The position numbers and the translations under genes are program-made. Shown here in pieces: positions 43,525 to 52,007 of a stretch of DNA of 64,000 nt (positions within the stretch are counted from its first letter, which is position 1; each line of letters starts with the position of its first letter). The stretch comes from Hyphomicrobiaceae bacterium (GTDB taxonomy: Bacteria; Pseudomonadota; Alphaproteobacteria; Rhizobiales; Hyphomicrobiaceae): contig JALHMB010000002.1 of NCBI GenBank assembly GCA_022844275.1, positions 1 to 64,000 of the forward strand. Reading direction: 5' to 3'. Below the pieces are notes generated by a model. The model was not told the origin of the DNA. It made no database searches and saw only the letters and a program-made list of their open reading frames with translations.

Positions 43525-43880
43525 CTATGCCTCTCTATACGCGCTGAGCATTGATGTTTCGCCGGCCGATCGTACACGCGGAAAATGCGCGCGCCACTGG
43601 ATCCGGATCGACGAAATTCTCAAATGCATATTACGACCCGGCGCGGTTGCCCGCGGCCGGACACAATCGATCCTACACAGGCCGTGCCGAAATGCCAGCA
43701 AATGAGACAACTCGTTCTGCCGGATGAAACGGCAGCGCACACAAGGGCGGCGGGAATATTGGGCGCAGCGGCGCGCTCAGCCATCGCTGCGGCGCACTCC
43801 AACCTGTCGGCATGGCCGCCGCGGGCATGGCACGGCGGAAGAATGCGATAGCGCCTCTTCCCAGCAGCCCGCGGCAAAAA
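43525..43880. other. Intergenic region, nothing coding
   Basis: About 356 bases between the tauA start and the aminotransferase stop. I see no credible gene or RNA and no strong terminator. The promoter of the tau-like operon must lie near 43525, but no clear -35/-10 pair stands out. Confidence 0.4.
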
Positions 43881-44834
43881 CTAAAACGCCCGCGCCTGCA
43901 TGCCTTCCTGGTAGCGCTTGAGATACTGGCCGACGAAGTCGTAGCCGACGTAACGGCTATAGGCATCGGCGAGGCGCTTGGTGACCGGACCCCAGACCTG
44001 CCCCTTCGGGCCGATATCGACGCCGTTGATCTTCGTCACCGGGCAGATGCACAGCGAGGTCGAGGTGAGGAACATCTCGTCGGCGACATAGCTGTCGTAG
44101 AGATCGATATCGGCTTCTGCGACCGGAATCCCCACCTGGCGCGCGAGATCGATCACCGTCTGGCGGCTCACGCCTGGCAGCACGAATTTCTCGCGCGGCG
44201 TCAGCACCGCGCCGTCGCGCACCGTGAAGATGTTCGAGCCCATACCCTCGGCGAGATTGCCGTTGGTATCGAGCAGAACGGCCCAAGCCTCGGGATCGGC
44301 ACTCTGCACCTCCTGGTTGGCGACGATCATGTTGAGGTAGTTGTGCGTCTTCGCGCGCGGCGTGAGTGACTCGGGTGGCGTGCGCCGATGCGAGGGCACG
44401 ATCACGCGGATGCCCTCTTTGAAGAGCTTCGCACGCTGCACAAGTGGCAGCGGCGCGCATTCGAGCACGACGTTCGGTCCGTGATAGTCGAGGTTGTCGC
44501 CCGGCACGTCCTTGACGCCGCGGCTGATGCGCTGGCCCACCCAGTAGTCGTCATCGGGTCCGAGGAGGTGGCGATTGCGCTCGAACAGCTCCTCGGTCAG
44601 CGCGACCATCCGCTCGGGACCGAAGCCTGGATCGATGCGCAGATACTTGAGCGAGCGATAGAGCCGGTCCACGTGCTCCTGCACCTTGAAGAGCTTGTGG
44701 TGAAAGCTGCGCGTCATGTCGAAGCAGCCGTCGCCGTAGACCCAGCTCAGGTCGCGGAAAGGAATGCGCACCTCGCTCTCGGGCACGAACTTGCCGTTGA
44801 ACCACGCGACCCGCACGTTGCTGCGCTCAGCCAT
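43881..44834 (-). CDS. Class IV PLP-dependent aminotransferase (branched-chain/D-amino acid type)
   Basis: I chose the ATG at 44834 (MAERS), giving 317 residues, because the longer frame runs into a repeat element. The PLP lysine is K162 in PRAKTHNYLNMI. The fold-type IV start (WFNGKFVPESEVRIPFRDLSWVYGDGCFD) and the late GSNIFTV and LPGVSRQTVIDLAR blocks are conserved. It transfers an amino group between an amino acid and a keto acid. It could be an IlvE paralogue or act on the substrate imported by the tau-like system. Only 270 bases separate it from gabD. Confidence 0.88.
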   Translation of the reverse strand: MAERSNVRVAWFNGKFVPESEVRIPFRDLSWVYGDGCFDMTRSFHHKLFKVQEHVDRLYRSLKYLRIDPGFGPERMVALTEELFERNRHLLGPDDDYWVGQRISRGVKDVPGDNLDYHGPNVVLECAPLPLVQRAKLFKEGIRVIVPSHRRTPPESLTPRAKTHNYLNMIVANQEVQSADPEAWAVLLDTNGNLAEGMGSNIFTVRDGAVLTPREKFVLPGVSRQTVIDLARQVGIPVAEADIDLYDSYVADEMFLTSTSLCICPVTKINGVDIGPKGQVWGPVTKRLADAYSRYVGYDFVGQYLKRYQEGMQARAF

Positions 44835-44860
44835 GTTGGATGTTTCCCCGTTGCTGCTCG

Positions 44861-44980
44861 TTCTCCTTCTCCCCGTAAGCGGGGAGGAGGTCGGGATGAG
44901 GGGCGGTAGCTTGCGCTGACTTTTGCGTATGCCGCCGCCCCTCACCCTAACCCTCTCCCCGTAGGACGGGGAGAGGGGAT
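44861..44980. repeat. Inverted pair of REP-like palindromic repeats
   Basis: Two copies of an approximately 45-base CCCC/GGGG-rich palindromic unit face each other (about 44861-44910 and 44931-44980), each with a CTCCCCGT...GGGGAG core plus a GGGCGG or CCGCCC edge. This repetitive type (CCCTCACCCTAACCCTCTCC) is widespread in intergenic regions of alphaproteobacterial genomes. Located between the aminotransferase start and the gabD stop. Confidence 0.7.
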
Positions 44981-45104
44981 ATTCGGTGGCGGCCGAAGGC
45001 CGCGCCTTTGGCCACCAACCGTGTAAGTGGCGGCCGCGGCGCCAGTAGCCATCGCGCCAGAGGCGCGTCTTCGACGCGACGGCGTTGGCGTCCGCGGGGA
45101 AAAA

Positions 45105-46547
45105 CTAGAGCCCACCCATCAGCATGTACTTCAGCTCCACAAAGCCATCGATGCCATGTGCAGAGCCTTCGCGGCCGAGGCCCGACTCCTTGACGCCGCC
45201 GAAGGGCGCGACCTCGGTCGAGATGATGCCCTCGTTGATGCCGACCATGCCGTACTCGAGACCCTCCGCGACGCGCCACACGCGGCCGATATCGCGTGCA
45301 TAGAAGTAGCAGGCGAGACCGAACTCGGTGTCGTTGGCCATGGCGATCCCTTCTTCCTCGGTCTTGAACTTGAAGATCGGGGCGACGGGGCCGAACGTCT
45401 CTTCGCGCGCGCACTTCATGTCGGACGTGACGTTGGCGAGCACGGTCGGCTCGAAGAACGTGCCGCCGAGCTTGTGGCGCTTGCCGCCCGTTATGATCTT
45501 GGCGCCCTTGGAGACGGCGTCGGCAATGTGCTCCTCAACCTTCTCGATGGCCGCCATGTTGATGAGCGGGCCTTGGACGACGCCCGTCTCGGTGCCGTCG
45601 CCGACCTTCATCGCGGCAGCCGTCTTGGCGAGCTTGGCGACGAACTCGTCGTAGACCTTTTCCTGAACGAGGAGGCGGTTGGCGCACACGCAAGTCTGGC
45701 CGGCATTGCGGTACTTGGAGGCCATGGCGCCCTCGATGGCCTTGTCGATGTCGGCATCGTCGAACACGAGGAAGGGGGCGTTGCCGCCGAGCTCGAGCTC
45801 GACCTTCTTGATGGTCGAGGCCGACTGCTCCATGAGCACCTTGCCGATCTCCGTCGAGCCCGTGAACGTGATGCCGCGCACCTTCGGGCTCGTCGTCAGC
45901 TCCTTGCCGATCTCGGCCGACTTGCCCGTGATGACGTTGAACACGCCGGGTGGGATGCCGGCCTGACGCGCAAGCTCGGCGAGAGCGAGCGCCGTGAGCG
46001 GTGTCTCGGTGGCGGGCTTGACGACGACCGTGCAGCCGGCGGCGAGAGCAGGTGAAACCTTCCGCGTGATCATGGCGTGCGGGAAGTTCCACGGCGTGAT
46101 GGCGCCGATGACACCGAGCGGCTGCTTGATGACGACGATGCGGGTGCCCTGCTTAAAGCTCGGGATGGTCTCGCCGTAGATGCGCTTGGCTTCCTCGGCA
46201 TAGAACTCCGTGAACGAGGCGCCGTAGATGATCTCGCCACGCGCTTCGGCGAGCGGTTTGCCTTGCTCGCTGGTCAGCAGCAGCGCCAGCTCGTCCGCGT
46301 GCGCAACCTGGAGGTCGAACCACTTGCGCAGGATGGCCGCACGCTCCTTGGCGAGGAGCTGGCTCCAGGGCTTGAACGCCTTTTCGGCAGCGTCAATCGC
46401 CTGCTTGGTCTCGGCTGTGCCCAAGCGAGGAACCTTGGCGATTTCCTCGCCTGTCGCGGGGTTCGTGACGGGGATCTCGGGCTTGCCGACCCATTTGCCG
46501 TCGATGAAGCACTGGTTCTTCAGGAGCGTGATGACTTTCTTGTCCAT
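45105..46547 (-). CDS. gabD: NAD(P)-dependent succinate-semialdehyde dehydrogenase
   Basis: I chose the ATG at 46547, with AGGAGG upstream, giving 480 residues, as in GabD. The catalytic Cys is C286 (NAGQTCVCAN) and the general base is E252 (ELGGNAP). TPWNFPHAMI (about 151-160) and TGSTEIGK (about 229-236) bind the cofactor. The Cys pair CVC is typical of GabD. It oxidises succinate semialdehyde, or related semialdehydes, to the acid and feeds the TCA cycle. With the adjacent aminotransferase it could handle an omega-amino acid. Confidence 0.92.
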   Translation of the reverse strand: MDKKVITLLKNQCFIDGKWVGKPEIPVTNPATGEEIAKVPRLGTAETKQAIDAAEKAFKPWSQLLAKERAAILRKWFDLQVAHADELALLLTSEQGKPLAEARGEIIYGASFTEFYAEEAKRIYGETIPSFKQGTRIVVIKQPLGVIGAITPWNFPHAMITRKVSPALAAGCTVVVKPATETPLTALALAELARQAGIPPGVFNVITGKSAEIGKELTTSPKVRGITFTGSTEIGKVLMEQSASTIKKVELELGGNAPFLVFDDADIDKAIEGAMASKYRNAGQTCVCANRLLVQEKVYDEFVAKLAKTAAAMKVGDGTETGVVQGPLINMAAIEKVEEHIADAVSKGAKIITGGKRHKLGGTFFEPTVLANVTSDMKCAREETFGPVAPIFKFKTEEEGIAMANDTEFGLACYFYARDIGRVWRVAEGLEYGMVGINEGIISTEVAPFGGVKESGLGREGSAHGIDGFVELKYMLMGGL

Positions 46548-46678
46548 GAGGATCCTCCTGCGGGATTGGTTGGGCGTGTGCGCCTGCCTGGGCCCGAAAT
46601 GGGGCTGGGTGGCGGCTTCGAGGAGGATCATAGCGCCTCGGACGGGCGCTGGCCCATGTTTTTGCGAAGAACTGGCCG

Positions 46679-47011
46679 TCAGGGGCCCCGGTCGACGGAT
46701 TGGCCATCCCGATGACGCTCGATTTCTTCGGGCTCCCGTTCATCTATGGAGGCAAGCGCATTGCTCGCCGAGGGTACGGCCCGAATGATGGCATCGAGTT
46801 TAGCCTGGACGGCCTGGGCATCGCGATGTGTAGAGCGGTGGATCAGCAGCGCAATGATCAGTGTGACGAGGGTGGCTAAGCCGTGCCAGTCGAGGGAGTG
46901 CCTCTCGACGAGGTACCAAATAGCCGTAAATGCGATGACAAATAGAAAGAATGAGGGGTGCGCAGCGTACACGCCAAGCTGCGTCAAGGCCTTGCGGACG
47001 ATGTCGAGCAT
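46679..47011 (-). CDS. Low-affinity iron permease-like small membrane protein
   Basis: The protein has 110 residues. HPSFFLFVIAFTAIWYLVE (about 18-36) and ATLVTLIIALLIHRSTHRDAQAVQAKLDAII (about 46-76) match the low-affinity iron permease family (Fe_perm), with two membrane helices and a C-terminal helix that ends in Glu/Asp/Arg. Short bacterial members have no proven transport role. The start at 47011 has AGATCTTCC before it, a weak ribosome binding site. Confidence 0.8.
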   Translation of the reverse strand: MLDIVRKALTQLGVYAAHPSFFLFVIAFTAIWYLVERHSLDWHGLATLVTLIIALLIHRSTHRDAQAVQAKLDAIIRAVPSASNALASIDEREPEEIERHRDGQSVDRGP

Positions 47012-47110
47012 GGAAGATCTCCAGATCGTGACCCGCGCGCACTTCTCAGTTGAGTACTGAGGGACGGCTAGCAGTGCGGCGGGCCACGCGGGTCTAACGA
47101 CCGAACGGCA

Positions 47111-47872
47111 TCAACCGTTCCGGGCCAGTGCCACGATGTCGGCGGGCTTGCGGGCACGCGTCAGCATGTCGGCGAGCCTGCCGCGGACTTCGGGCAGGCT
47201 CTCGCCGCGGGGAGCGAGAACGCGGGTCTCCAGGAAATGGCCGGTGAGAGCGAAGCCGGCGGCAAGATCGTTCGGCGATACGGATCCCTGGCTGCGTCCG
47301 CGCAGGAAGGGCGGAAGTGCCAGGAGCCGATCGGCATAGGGCTCTCCCGCCGAGGCGGATACGGCGCGGCCACTCTTCGGCGAAACGTAGATCAGCTCGT
47401 CGTTGCTGCCCGTTGCCGCGCAGGCCGTGAGATCGAGGCCAAAGCCCAGTTCATCGAGCAGGGCGAGCTCCCAGCGGATGAGCAGCGCCGGCCAAACGTC
47501 CGGCTCATCCAGAAAGCCGAGGACGAACAGGCTCACTTCGTAAAGGCTCGGATGAGGATCGCGCTCCGGGAGCAGGCGAGCCAGCGTGGTCAGCGCCGCG
47601 AGGCCGGCGAGGGGCATGGCGTGGTCCATGACTTCGGCGGCATAGGCGCGGCGCGGTTCGAGCGTCATTTGCCCGAGGTGCTCGGAGAGGCGGCCCTTCC
47701 AGCTCACATCGACATGGTTGCCAGGCTGCAGGACGGGCCGCAGGCGCCGCGAGCGTCCGCCGTGGACGAGGCCGAGATGACGGCCGTGAGCGCGCGTCAA
47801 CAGCTCGACGATGCTCGCCGTCTCGCCATGGGGCCTGACCCCAAGGATGATGCCCTCGTCGGTCCAATCCAT
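47111..47872 (-). CDS. recO: DNA repair protein RecO
   Basis: I chose the ATG at 47872 (MDWTDEGIILG), giving 253 residues. The N-terminal OB fold (DEGIILGVRPHGETASIVELLTRAHGRHLGLVHGGRS, about 4-40) and central helical part (EVSLFVLGFLDEPDVWPALLIRWELALLDELGFGLDLTACAATG, with a Cys that can bind zinc in some members) are as in RecO. It loads RecA onto SSB-coated DNA with RecR. In many Hyphomicrobiales recO follows era; here the two are about 8.8 kb apart on the same strand. Confidence 0.92.
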   Translation of the reverse strand: MDWTDEGIILGVRPHGETASIVELLTRAHGRHLGLVHGGRSRRLRPVLQPGNHVDVSWKGRLSEHLGQMTLEPRRAYAAEVMDHAMPLAGLAALTTLARLLPERDPHPSLYEVSLFVLGFLDEPDVWPALLIRWELALLDELGFGLDLTACAATGSNDELIYVSPKSGRAVSASAGEPYADRLLALPPFLRGRSQGSVSPNDLAAGFALTGHFLETRVLAPRGESLPEVRGRLADMLTRARKPADIVALARNG

Positions 47873-48072
47873 CGCCGCAATATACAGGAGTCGAGGGCTT
47901 TTATGCAGCTGCGCTGCACCGAAGAGGGCCACGGGTGTGGCGTTACAATCGCCGCAGGCTTGGAACGGCTGATGAGGTGCGTCGTTTATACAAGATGAAA
48001 GCCTAAGCCACGGTCATGCCGCATGATTTTGCGGGTGATGGAGGGACGTGCGCGCCATCGAAAGGAGGAACA

Positions 48073-48852
48073 ATGCGACAATACTTGATGCCACTGGCAG
48101 CCGCGCTCATGGCCGGCACAGCGCTGCCTTCCACAGCCTCGGCACAGGATGCGATAACCACTGTAGATCTGAACATGCGTGCGGGACCTTCGACGGCGTT
48201 TCCCGTCGTCGATGTGATACCGGACTCCGCCCCTGTGGACGTGCACGGCTGCGTTCGCGGTTATAGCTGGTGCGACGTCACCGCCGCCGGTTCGCGCGGC
48301 TGGGTGTCAGCCAGCTACCTCAGCTATGCCCGCGGCGGGAGCTACGTGCCCCTCGCAGTGTATGGCGCAGAATATGATGTGCCGATCATCACGTTCTCTG
48401 TGGGCTCGTACTGGGACAACTATTATCGTGGTCGCCCGTGGTATGCGGAGCGAGCACGCTGGCGGGATCGCTGGCAGGAAAATTGGCGCGATATCCGCCG
48501 CGACGATCGTGCTGAACGTCGAGAAGAACGTCGCGAAAATCGTGCCGACCGGCGAGAGGATCGCATCGACCGGCGAGAAACTCGTCGCGAGGCCGTGCAG
48601 GAACGCCGCGAACGCGTTCAGGATCGCCGTCGCGAAAACCGCGTAGAACGTCGTGAGCAGCGTCGGGATATTCAAGAGCGGCGTCGAGAATCTCGGATGG
48701 AGCGCCGGGATCGTACCCCCGCCGCCCGTGCGGAGCGCCAGGGTCGACAGAGTCTCCAGCAGCGCTCGCGCGGCGATCGTGCAAGCTCCGGCCGGAGCCG
48801 CGAGGGACGCGTAGAGCGCGGTGATCGGGGACGCCGAGGCCGTGAAGGCTAA
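48073..48852 (+). CDS. Secreted SH3-domain protein with Arg-rich tail
   Basis: I chose the ATG at 48073 because GGAGG precedes it, giving 259 residues. A signal peptide (about 1-24, LPSTASAQ) is followed by a bacterial SH3 domain (about 26-83; LNMRAGPSTAFPVVDVIP, GWVSASYLSYA). A Trp/Tyr-rich linker (YWDNYYRGRPWY) leads to a tail from about 130 that is roughly half Arg, with Arg/Glu/Asp blocks such as RREERRENRADRRED. The tail is highly charged and probably disordered, perhaps binding the cell wall or DNA. A terminator follows the gene. Confidence 0.8.
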   Translation: MRQYLMPLAAALMAGTALPSTASAQDAITTVDLNMRAGPSTAFPVVDVIPDSAPVDVHGCVRGYSWCDVTAAGSRGWVSASYLSYARGGSYVPLAVYGAEYDVPIITFSVGSYWDNYYRGRPWYAERARWRDRWQENWRDIRRDDRAERREERRENRADRREDRIDRRETRREAVQERRERVQDRRRENRVERREQRRDIQERRRESRMERRDRTPAARAERQGRQSLQQRSRGDRASSGRSREGRVERGDRGRRGREG

Positions 48853-48888
48853 GGCCTCAGCATCGATACAGAGTCCATAAAATCCAAG

Positions 48889-48918
48889 GCGGGCCGCCAC
48901 CGGCGGCCCGCTTTTTTT
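48889..48918 (+). terminator. Rho-independent terminator of the SH3 protein gene
   Basis: A perfect GC-rich stem (GCGGGCCGCC, ACC loop area, GGCGGCCCGC) is followed by seven T residues, 36 bases after the stop of the SH3 gene. It points on the plus strand. The minus-strand gene next door ends at 48933, so it may serve both. Confidence 0.85.
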
Positions 48919-48932
48919 GGCGCGTTGCGTTC

Positions 48933-49769
48933 TCAATCGACGAGCTGCACACAGTTGTGGCTCGGCTCGTGCCGATCGCCGCGATCCAAACATCGCCTGA
49001 GCTTGGAAACTTCACCACCGGCTTGCAGCGAGGCGCGGACTTCCTCAGCGAGGGCGAAGAAGCGCTCGCGCACCGCCGCCGCGTGCGGGTTGGCCCGCTC
49101 GATGGCATCGTAGACGGCGGGGGCATCGTGGCGGACCATATTGGTCGCCTGCAGGATGAGATCGAAGCTGCGCGTTGCCATGCGCGTCGGCAGTGGCTCC
49201 ATGCGGACCAGCACCTTGGCAATGAGGTGCGTGAGGCCCTGGACGACGGCCATCTCGCGGTCGTGCGCATCGGGCGTCGTGCGGATGACCTCGAGCTTCA
49301 GGATATGGCGTAGGAAGGCGGCAATGCGCCCGGCCGAGCGCCCACGCACAGGACACCACGCAATGCGGTGACCTGCCACGCCGTCTTTCGCGCTCTGTGG
49401 GCCGAACAGCGGGTGCGCGCCGATGATTTCGACGAACGGCGGTAGCTCGGCGAGCATCGTGTGCACGGGCTCGATCTTCACGGAGCCGACGTCGATGACG
49501 ACGGTGCCGGGCTGGAGATGAGGGCACAGGGAGCGAATGACTTCGCCCATGGAACTAACAGGCACAGCCAGCACGACCACATCGCAGCGCGCGATCTCCG
49601 GGAGATCGCACAACTGCACTGAGCCGTCAGCGGGCATATCTCCGCGAGGGGCCGGATCGAATGCGAGCAGCCTGCAATGGCCGGAAAGATGCTTGGCCAT
49701 CAGCGCGCCGAACGCGCCGAAACCGACAATGCCGATAGTCGAGAGAGGTTTTCTTTGAGAGGGCATCAC
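48933..49769 (-). CDS. Prephenate/arogenate dehydrogenase family protein
   Basis: The protein has 278 residues; the start is the ATG at 49769, or the second Met at 49766. IGIVGFGAFGALMAKHL (about 12-28) is the NAD Rossmann motif, and VVVLAVPVSSMGEVIR, then GTVVIDVGSVK, EIIGAHPLFGPQSAKDG and the His-rich middle, are typical of TyrA-type dehydrogenases. It probably catalyses oxidative decarboxylation to 4-hydroxyphenylpyruvate or tyrosine. The C-terminal half is helical, as in the family. Monofunctional tyrA is usual in alphaproteobacteria, but a paralogue may exist elsewhere. Confidence 0.85.
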   Translation of the reverse strand: MMPSQRKPLSTIGIVGFGAFGALMAKHLSGHCRLLAFDPAPRGDMPADGSVQLCDLPEIARCDVVVLAVPVSSMGEVIRSLCPHLQPGTVVIDVGSVKIEPVHTMLAELPPFVEIIGAHPLFGPQSAKDGVAGHRIAWCPVRGRSAGRIAAFLRHILKLEVIRTTPDAHDREMAVVQGLTHLIAKVLVRMEPLPTRMATRSFDLILQATNMVRHDAPAVYDAIERANPHAAAVRERFFALAEEVRASLQAGGEVSKLRRCLDRGDRHEPSHNCVQLVD

Positions 49770-49976
49770 ACGTCTCCGGGGAGCTGCGATGCCGACGTTC
49801 GCCTTTGATGATCAACCGCCGGAAACGCAGCGGTTGAGCATGGGAGTGCAGCCGCCGTTATGCGGACGGCGCGTAATACTGGCTGGCGAGATGAGCGTTG
49901 GTTCTCATGGGGCGAGCGTATAGGCCAGCGGCCTTGTCACTGTCAATCAACGACATGCCGCAAGGCTTGCCGCGTC

Positions 49977-51185
49977 TTACTGAAAGAGCTTGGCATCGGG
50001 ATCGGTCTTGCCCTCGGCCCATGCGCGTACAATTTCGGCCGCGATGACGCTGAAAGTTATGCCATTGCCACCACAACCCAGCACCGCAAAGCAATGCTCG
50101 AGGTCCGGCGCTGGGGCGAGGTAGGGCAGACCAGTCGGACTGTCGGCAAAGGCGCCTGCCCAGGCATAATCGAGCTTGATGTCGCGCCCCGGCAGCAATT
50201 TCTGCACCTTTGCAAGGAGACGCTGAGCCTTCACCGGGGTTGCCTCGTCGCGCCGCTCGGGGCTCTTGAGTTTTGAGTCCTCGCCACCAGCCACAATGCG
50301 ATTGTCCCAGGTCGCGCGCATATAAAGGTAGGGATCGGCAGCCTCCCAGATCAGGCAGCGGTTCGGCCAGAAGGCATCTGCGGGAAGAGGCTTGGTGGCG
50401 ATGGCCCAGGTCGAGACCATCTCGAACTTGTCGCGGGGCAGACCGGGGATCACCGCGTAGCCAGTCGTGAAGACGGCGTGGCGCGCAGAGATCGTGATGC
50501 CAGCCGCAGTCTCGAGATCGAGACCGCGCGCATGTGGATGGACCTTCGTGACTTCGTGCGGACTGTAGAGACGCGCGCCGAGGCGTCGCGCCGCGCGCAG
50601 ACAGCCCGCAGCGAGCTGCGCCGGATTAACTTCCGCAGCACCCTCCGAGATGATCGCACCTGTCCTTTGAATGCCATACGTCGAGGCAACTTCAGTGCCA
50701 CTGAGAAATAACGAGGGCAGACCAATGCGCTTGCGGTACTCAGCTTCATCCTGCAACGCCCGCCAGCCGTGCTCATTGCCCGCGAGATACAGGGCCTGGC
50801 GTTCCTTCCATGCGCACTTGATGTCGTGTCGTGCGACGAGGTCGCCGAGGGCCTTCACGGCTGCGAACGATCTGAGATAGGCACGCTCAGCGTGCGCTGC
50901 GCCCTTCTGATCGGCAAGCTCTGTGAGAGATGTGTCGAGCTCGAACTGGATCATCGCCGTGCTGGCAAGCGTGCTGCCGCGGCAAGGCTCGCTCCTATCG
51001 ACGACGACGACATCATGTCCGCGCTCGGCGAGCGCGAGTGCGACCAGCGCACCGCTTATGCCCGCGCCGACCACGGCGACGTCGCATTTCTCCTCACCGA
51101 GGCGTGAACGATGCTTGACGTCGATGCGCGGCGTGTCGGCCCAAATTGGCCTGCCGCCGCGCAGATCCTTCTTTGGCGTGGGCAC
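49977..51185 (-). CDS. FAD-dependent oxidoreductase (D-amino-acid oxidase/GlpO superfamily)
   Basis: I chose the GTG at 51185 (AGCAGG upstream), giving 402 residues; an ATG at 51305 overlaps the dps stop and adds sequence without conserved features. KCDVAVVGAGISGALVALALAERGHDVVVVD (about 33-63) is the FAD motif, and GCGGNGITFSVIAAEI near the C-terminus is the DAO-family end. PIWADTPRIDV near the N-terminus resembles gamma-glutamylputrescine oxidase-like proteins. It oxidises an amine or amino acid with release of H2O2. The next gene, dps, would help protect against peroxide. Confidence 0.82.
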   Translation of the reverse strand: MPTPKKDLRGGRPIWADTPRIDVKHRSRLGEEKCDVAVVGAGISGALVALALAERGHDVVVVDRSEPCRGSTLASTAMIQFELDTSLTELADQKGAAHAERAYLRSFAAVKALGDLVARHDIKCAWKERQALYLAGNEHGWRALQDEAEYRKRIGLPSLFLSGTEVASTYGIQRTGAIISEGAAEVNPAQLAAGCLRAARRLGARLYSPHEVTKVHPHARGLDLETAAGITISARHAVFTTGYAVIPGLPRDKFEMVSTWAIATKPLPADAFWPNRCLIWEAADPYLYMRATWDNRIVAGGEDSKLKSPERRDEATPVKAQRLLAKVQKLLPGRDIKLDYAWAGAFADSPTGLPYLAPAPDLEHCFAVLGCGGNGITFSVIAAEIVRAWAEGKTDPDAKLFQ

Positions 51186-51271
51186 GTGAACCTGCTGCTG
51201 GAAGCACGGGCATGGAAACGCCCGTTGCAGCAGAACGCGCAGCGTAGCGAACTGGTTGCGACTTCGTGAGG

Positions 51272-51787
51272 CTAGCCCTTGCGCAAAGTCTCGAAGAGGA
51301 ACCATACGCGCCGCTCGCCCTCGTCGATCCAGTTCTCGATGAGGCTGGTGGTCGCGGGATCGCCGGCTTCGTCAGTGAGGTGGTGCAGGGCGCGAAGACT
51401 TTCGACAAGCTGCTTGTTGTCATCGCGCAGCTCCGCGAGCATGTCGTCGGGCGCCACGTAGTCGGCGTCGTTGTCGAGAATGCGCTGCTGCTTCGAGATC
51501 TGGCCGATGGATTTCAGCGTGCTGCCGCCGATCTTGCGCACGCGCTCAGCCATATCGTCGGTCATGGCGAAGAGCTGCGCGGCCTGCTCGTCGAGCAGGA
51601 GATGATAGTCGCGGAAGTGCGGCCCTGACATGTGCCAATGGAAGTTCTTGGTTTTAAGATAAAGGGCGAATACATCGGCCAGCGCTGCGGTTACAGCGGC
51701 CGAGATATCCTTGACCGCATTCTCGGACAGGCTCGTCGGCGTTCTGAGGGCCGAATGGCGGATATCAGCAGCGGTTCTCTTGGACAT
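51272..51787 (-). CDS. dps: Dps-type DNA-binding/ferritin-like protein
   Basis: I chose the ATG at 51787 (MSKRTAAD), giving 171 residues, the usual length. Ferroxidase ligands are visible: NFHWHMSGPHFRDYHLLLDEQ (about 50-70, with the H, D and E set) and the helix ALYLKTKNFHW. The N-terminal Lys/Arg-rich segment (1-20) can bind DNA. It oxidises Fe2+ with peroxide and stores iron in a dodecamer. It is 86 bases upstream of the oxidase gene and divergent from the caspase-like gene. Confidence 0.95.
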   Translation of the reverse strand: MSKRTAADIRHSALRTPTSLSENAVKDISAAVTAALADVFALYLKTKNFHWHMSGPHFRDYHLLLDEQAAQLFAMTDDMAERVRKIGGSTLKSIGQISKQQRILDNDADYVAPDDMLAELRDDNKQLVESLRALHHLTDEAGDPATTSLIENWIDEGERRVWFLFETLRKG

Positions 51788-52007
51788 GGCTGGGGCTCGC
51801 AAGGTTCGGGTGGGAGGGCAACCTCGTACACGTGGGGTCGTGCGCCCGCCTATTGAATACATGCGATCGTATAGACAGCCCATTTCCCTGAGATTTGATT
51901 GAAACCAAGCCTTTCGCTGAAAGTGGCTGACAAATGTTCAGCATCCGTCTTGGATCTGTCGAATTCGGCTCCTACACGGGATCAGATGGACCGGAGGGGG
52001 CCGAACA

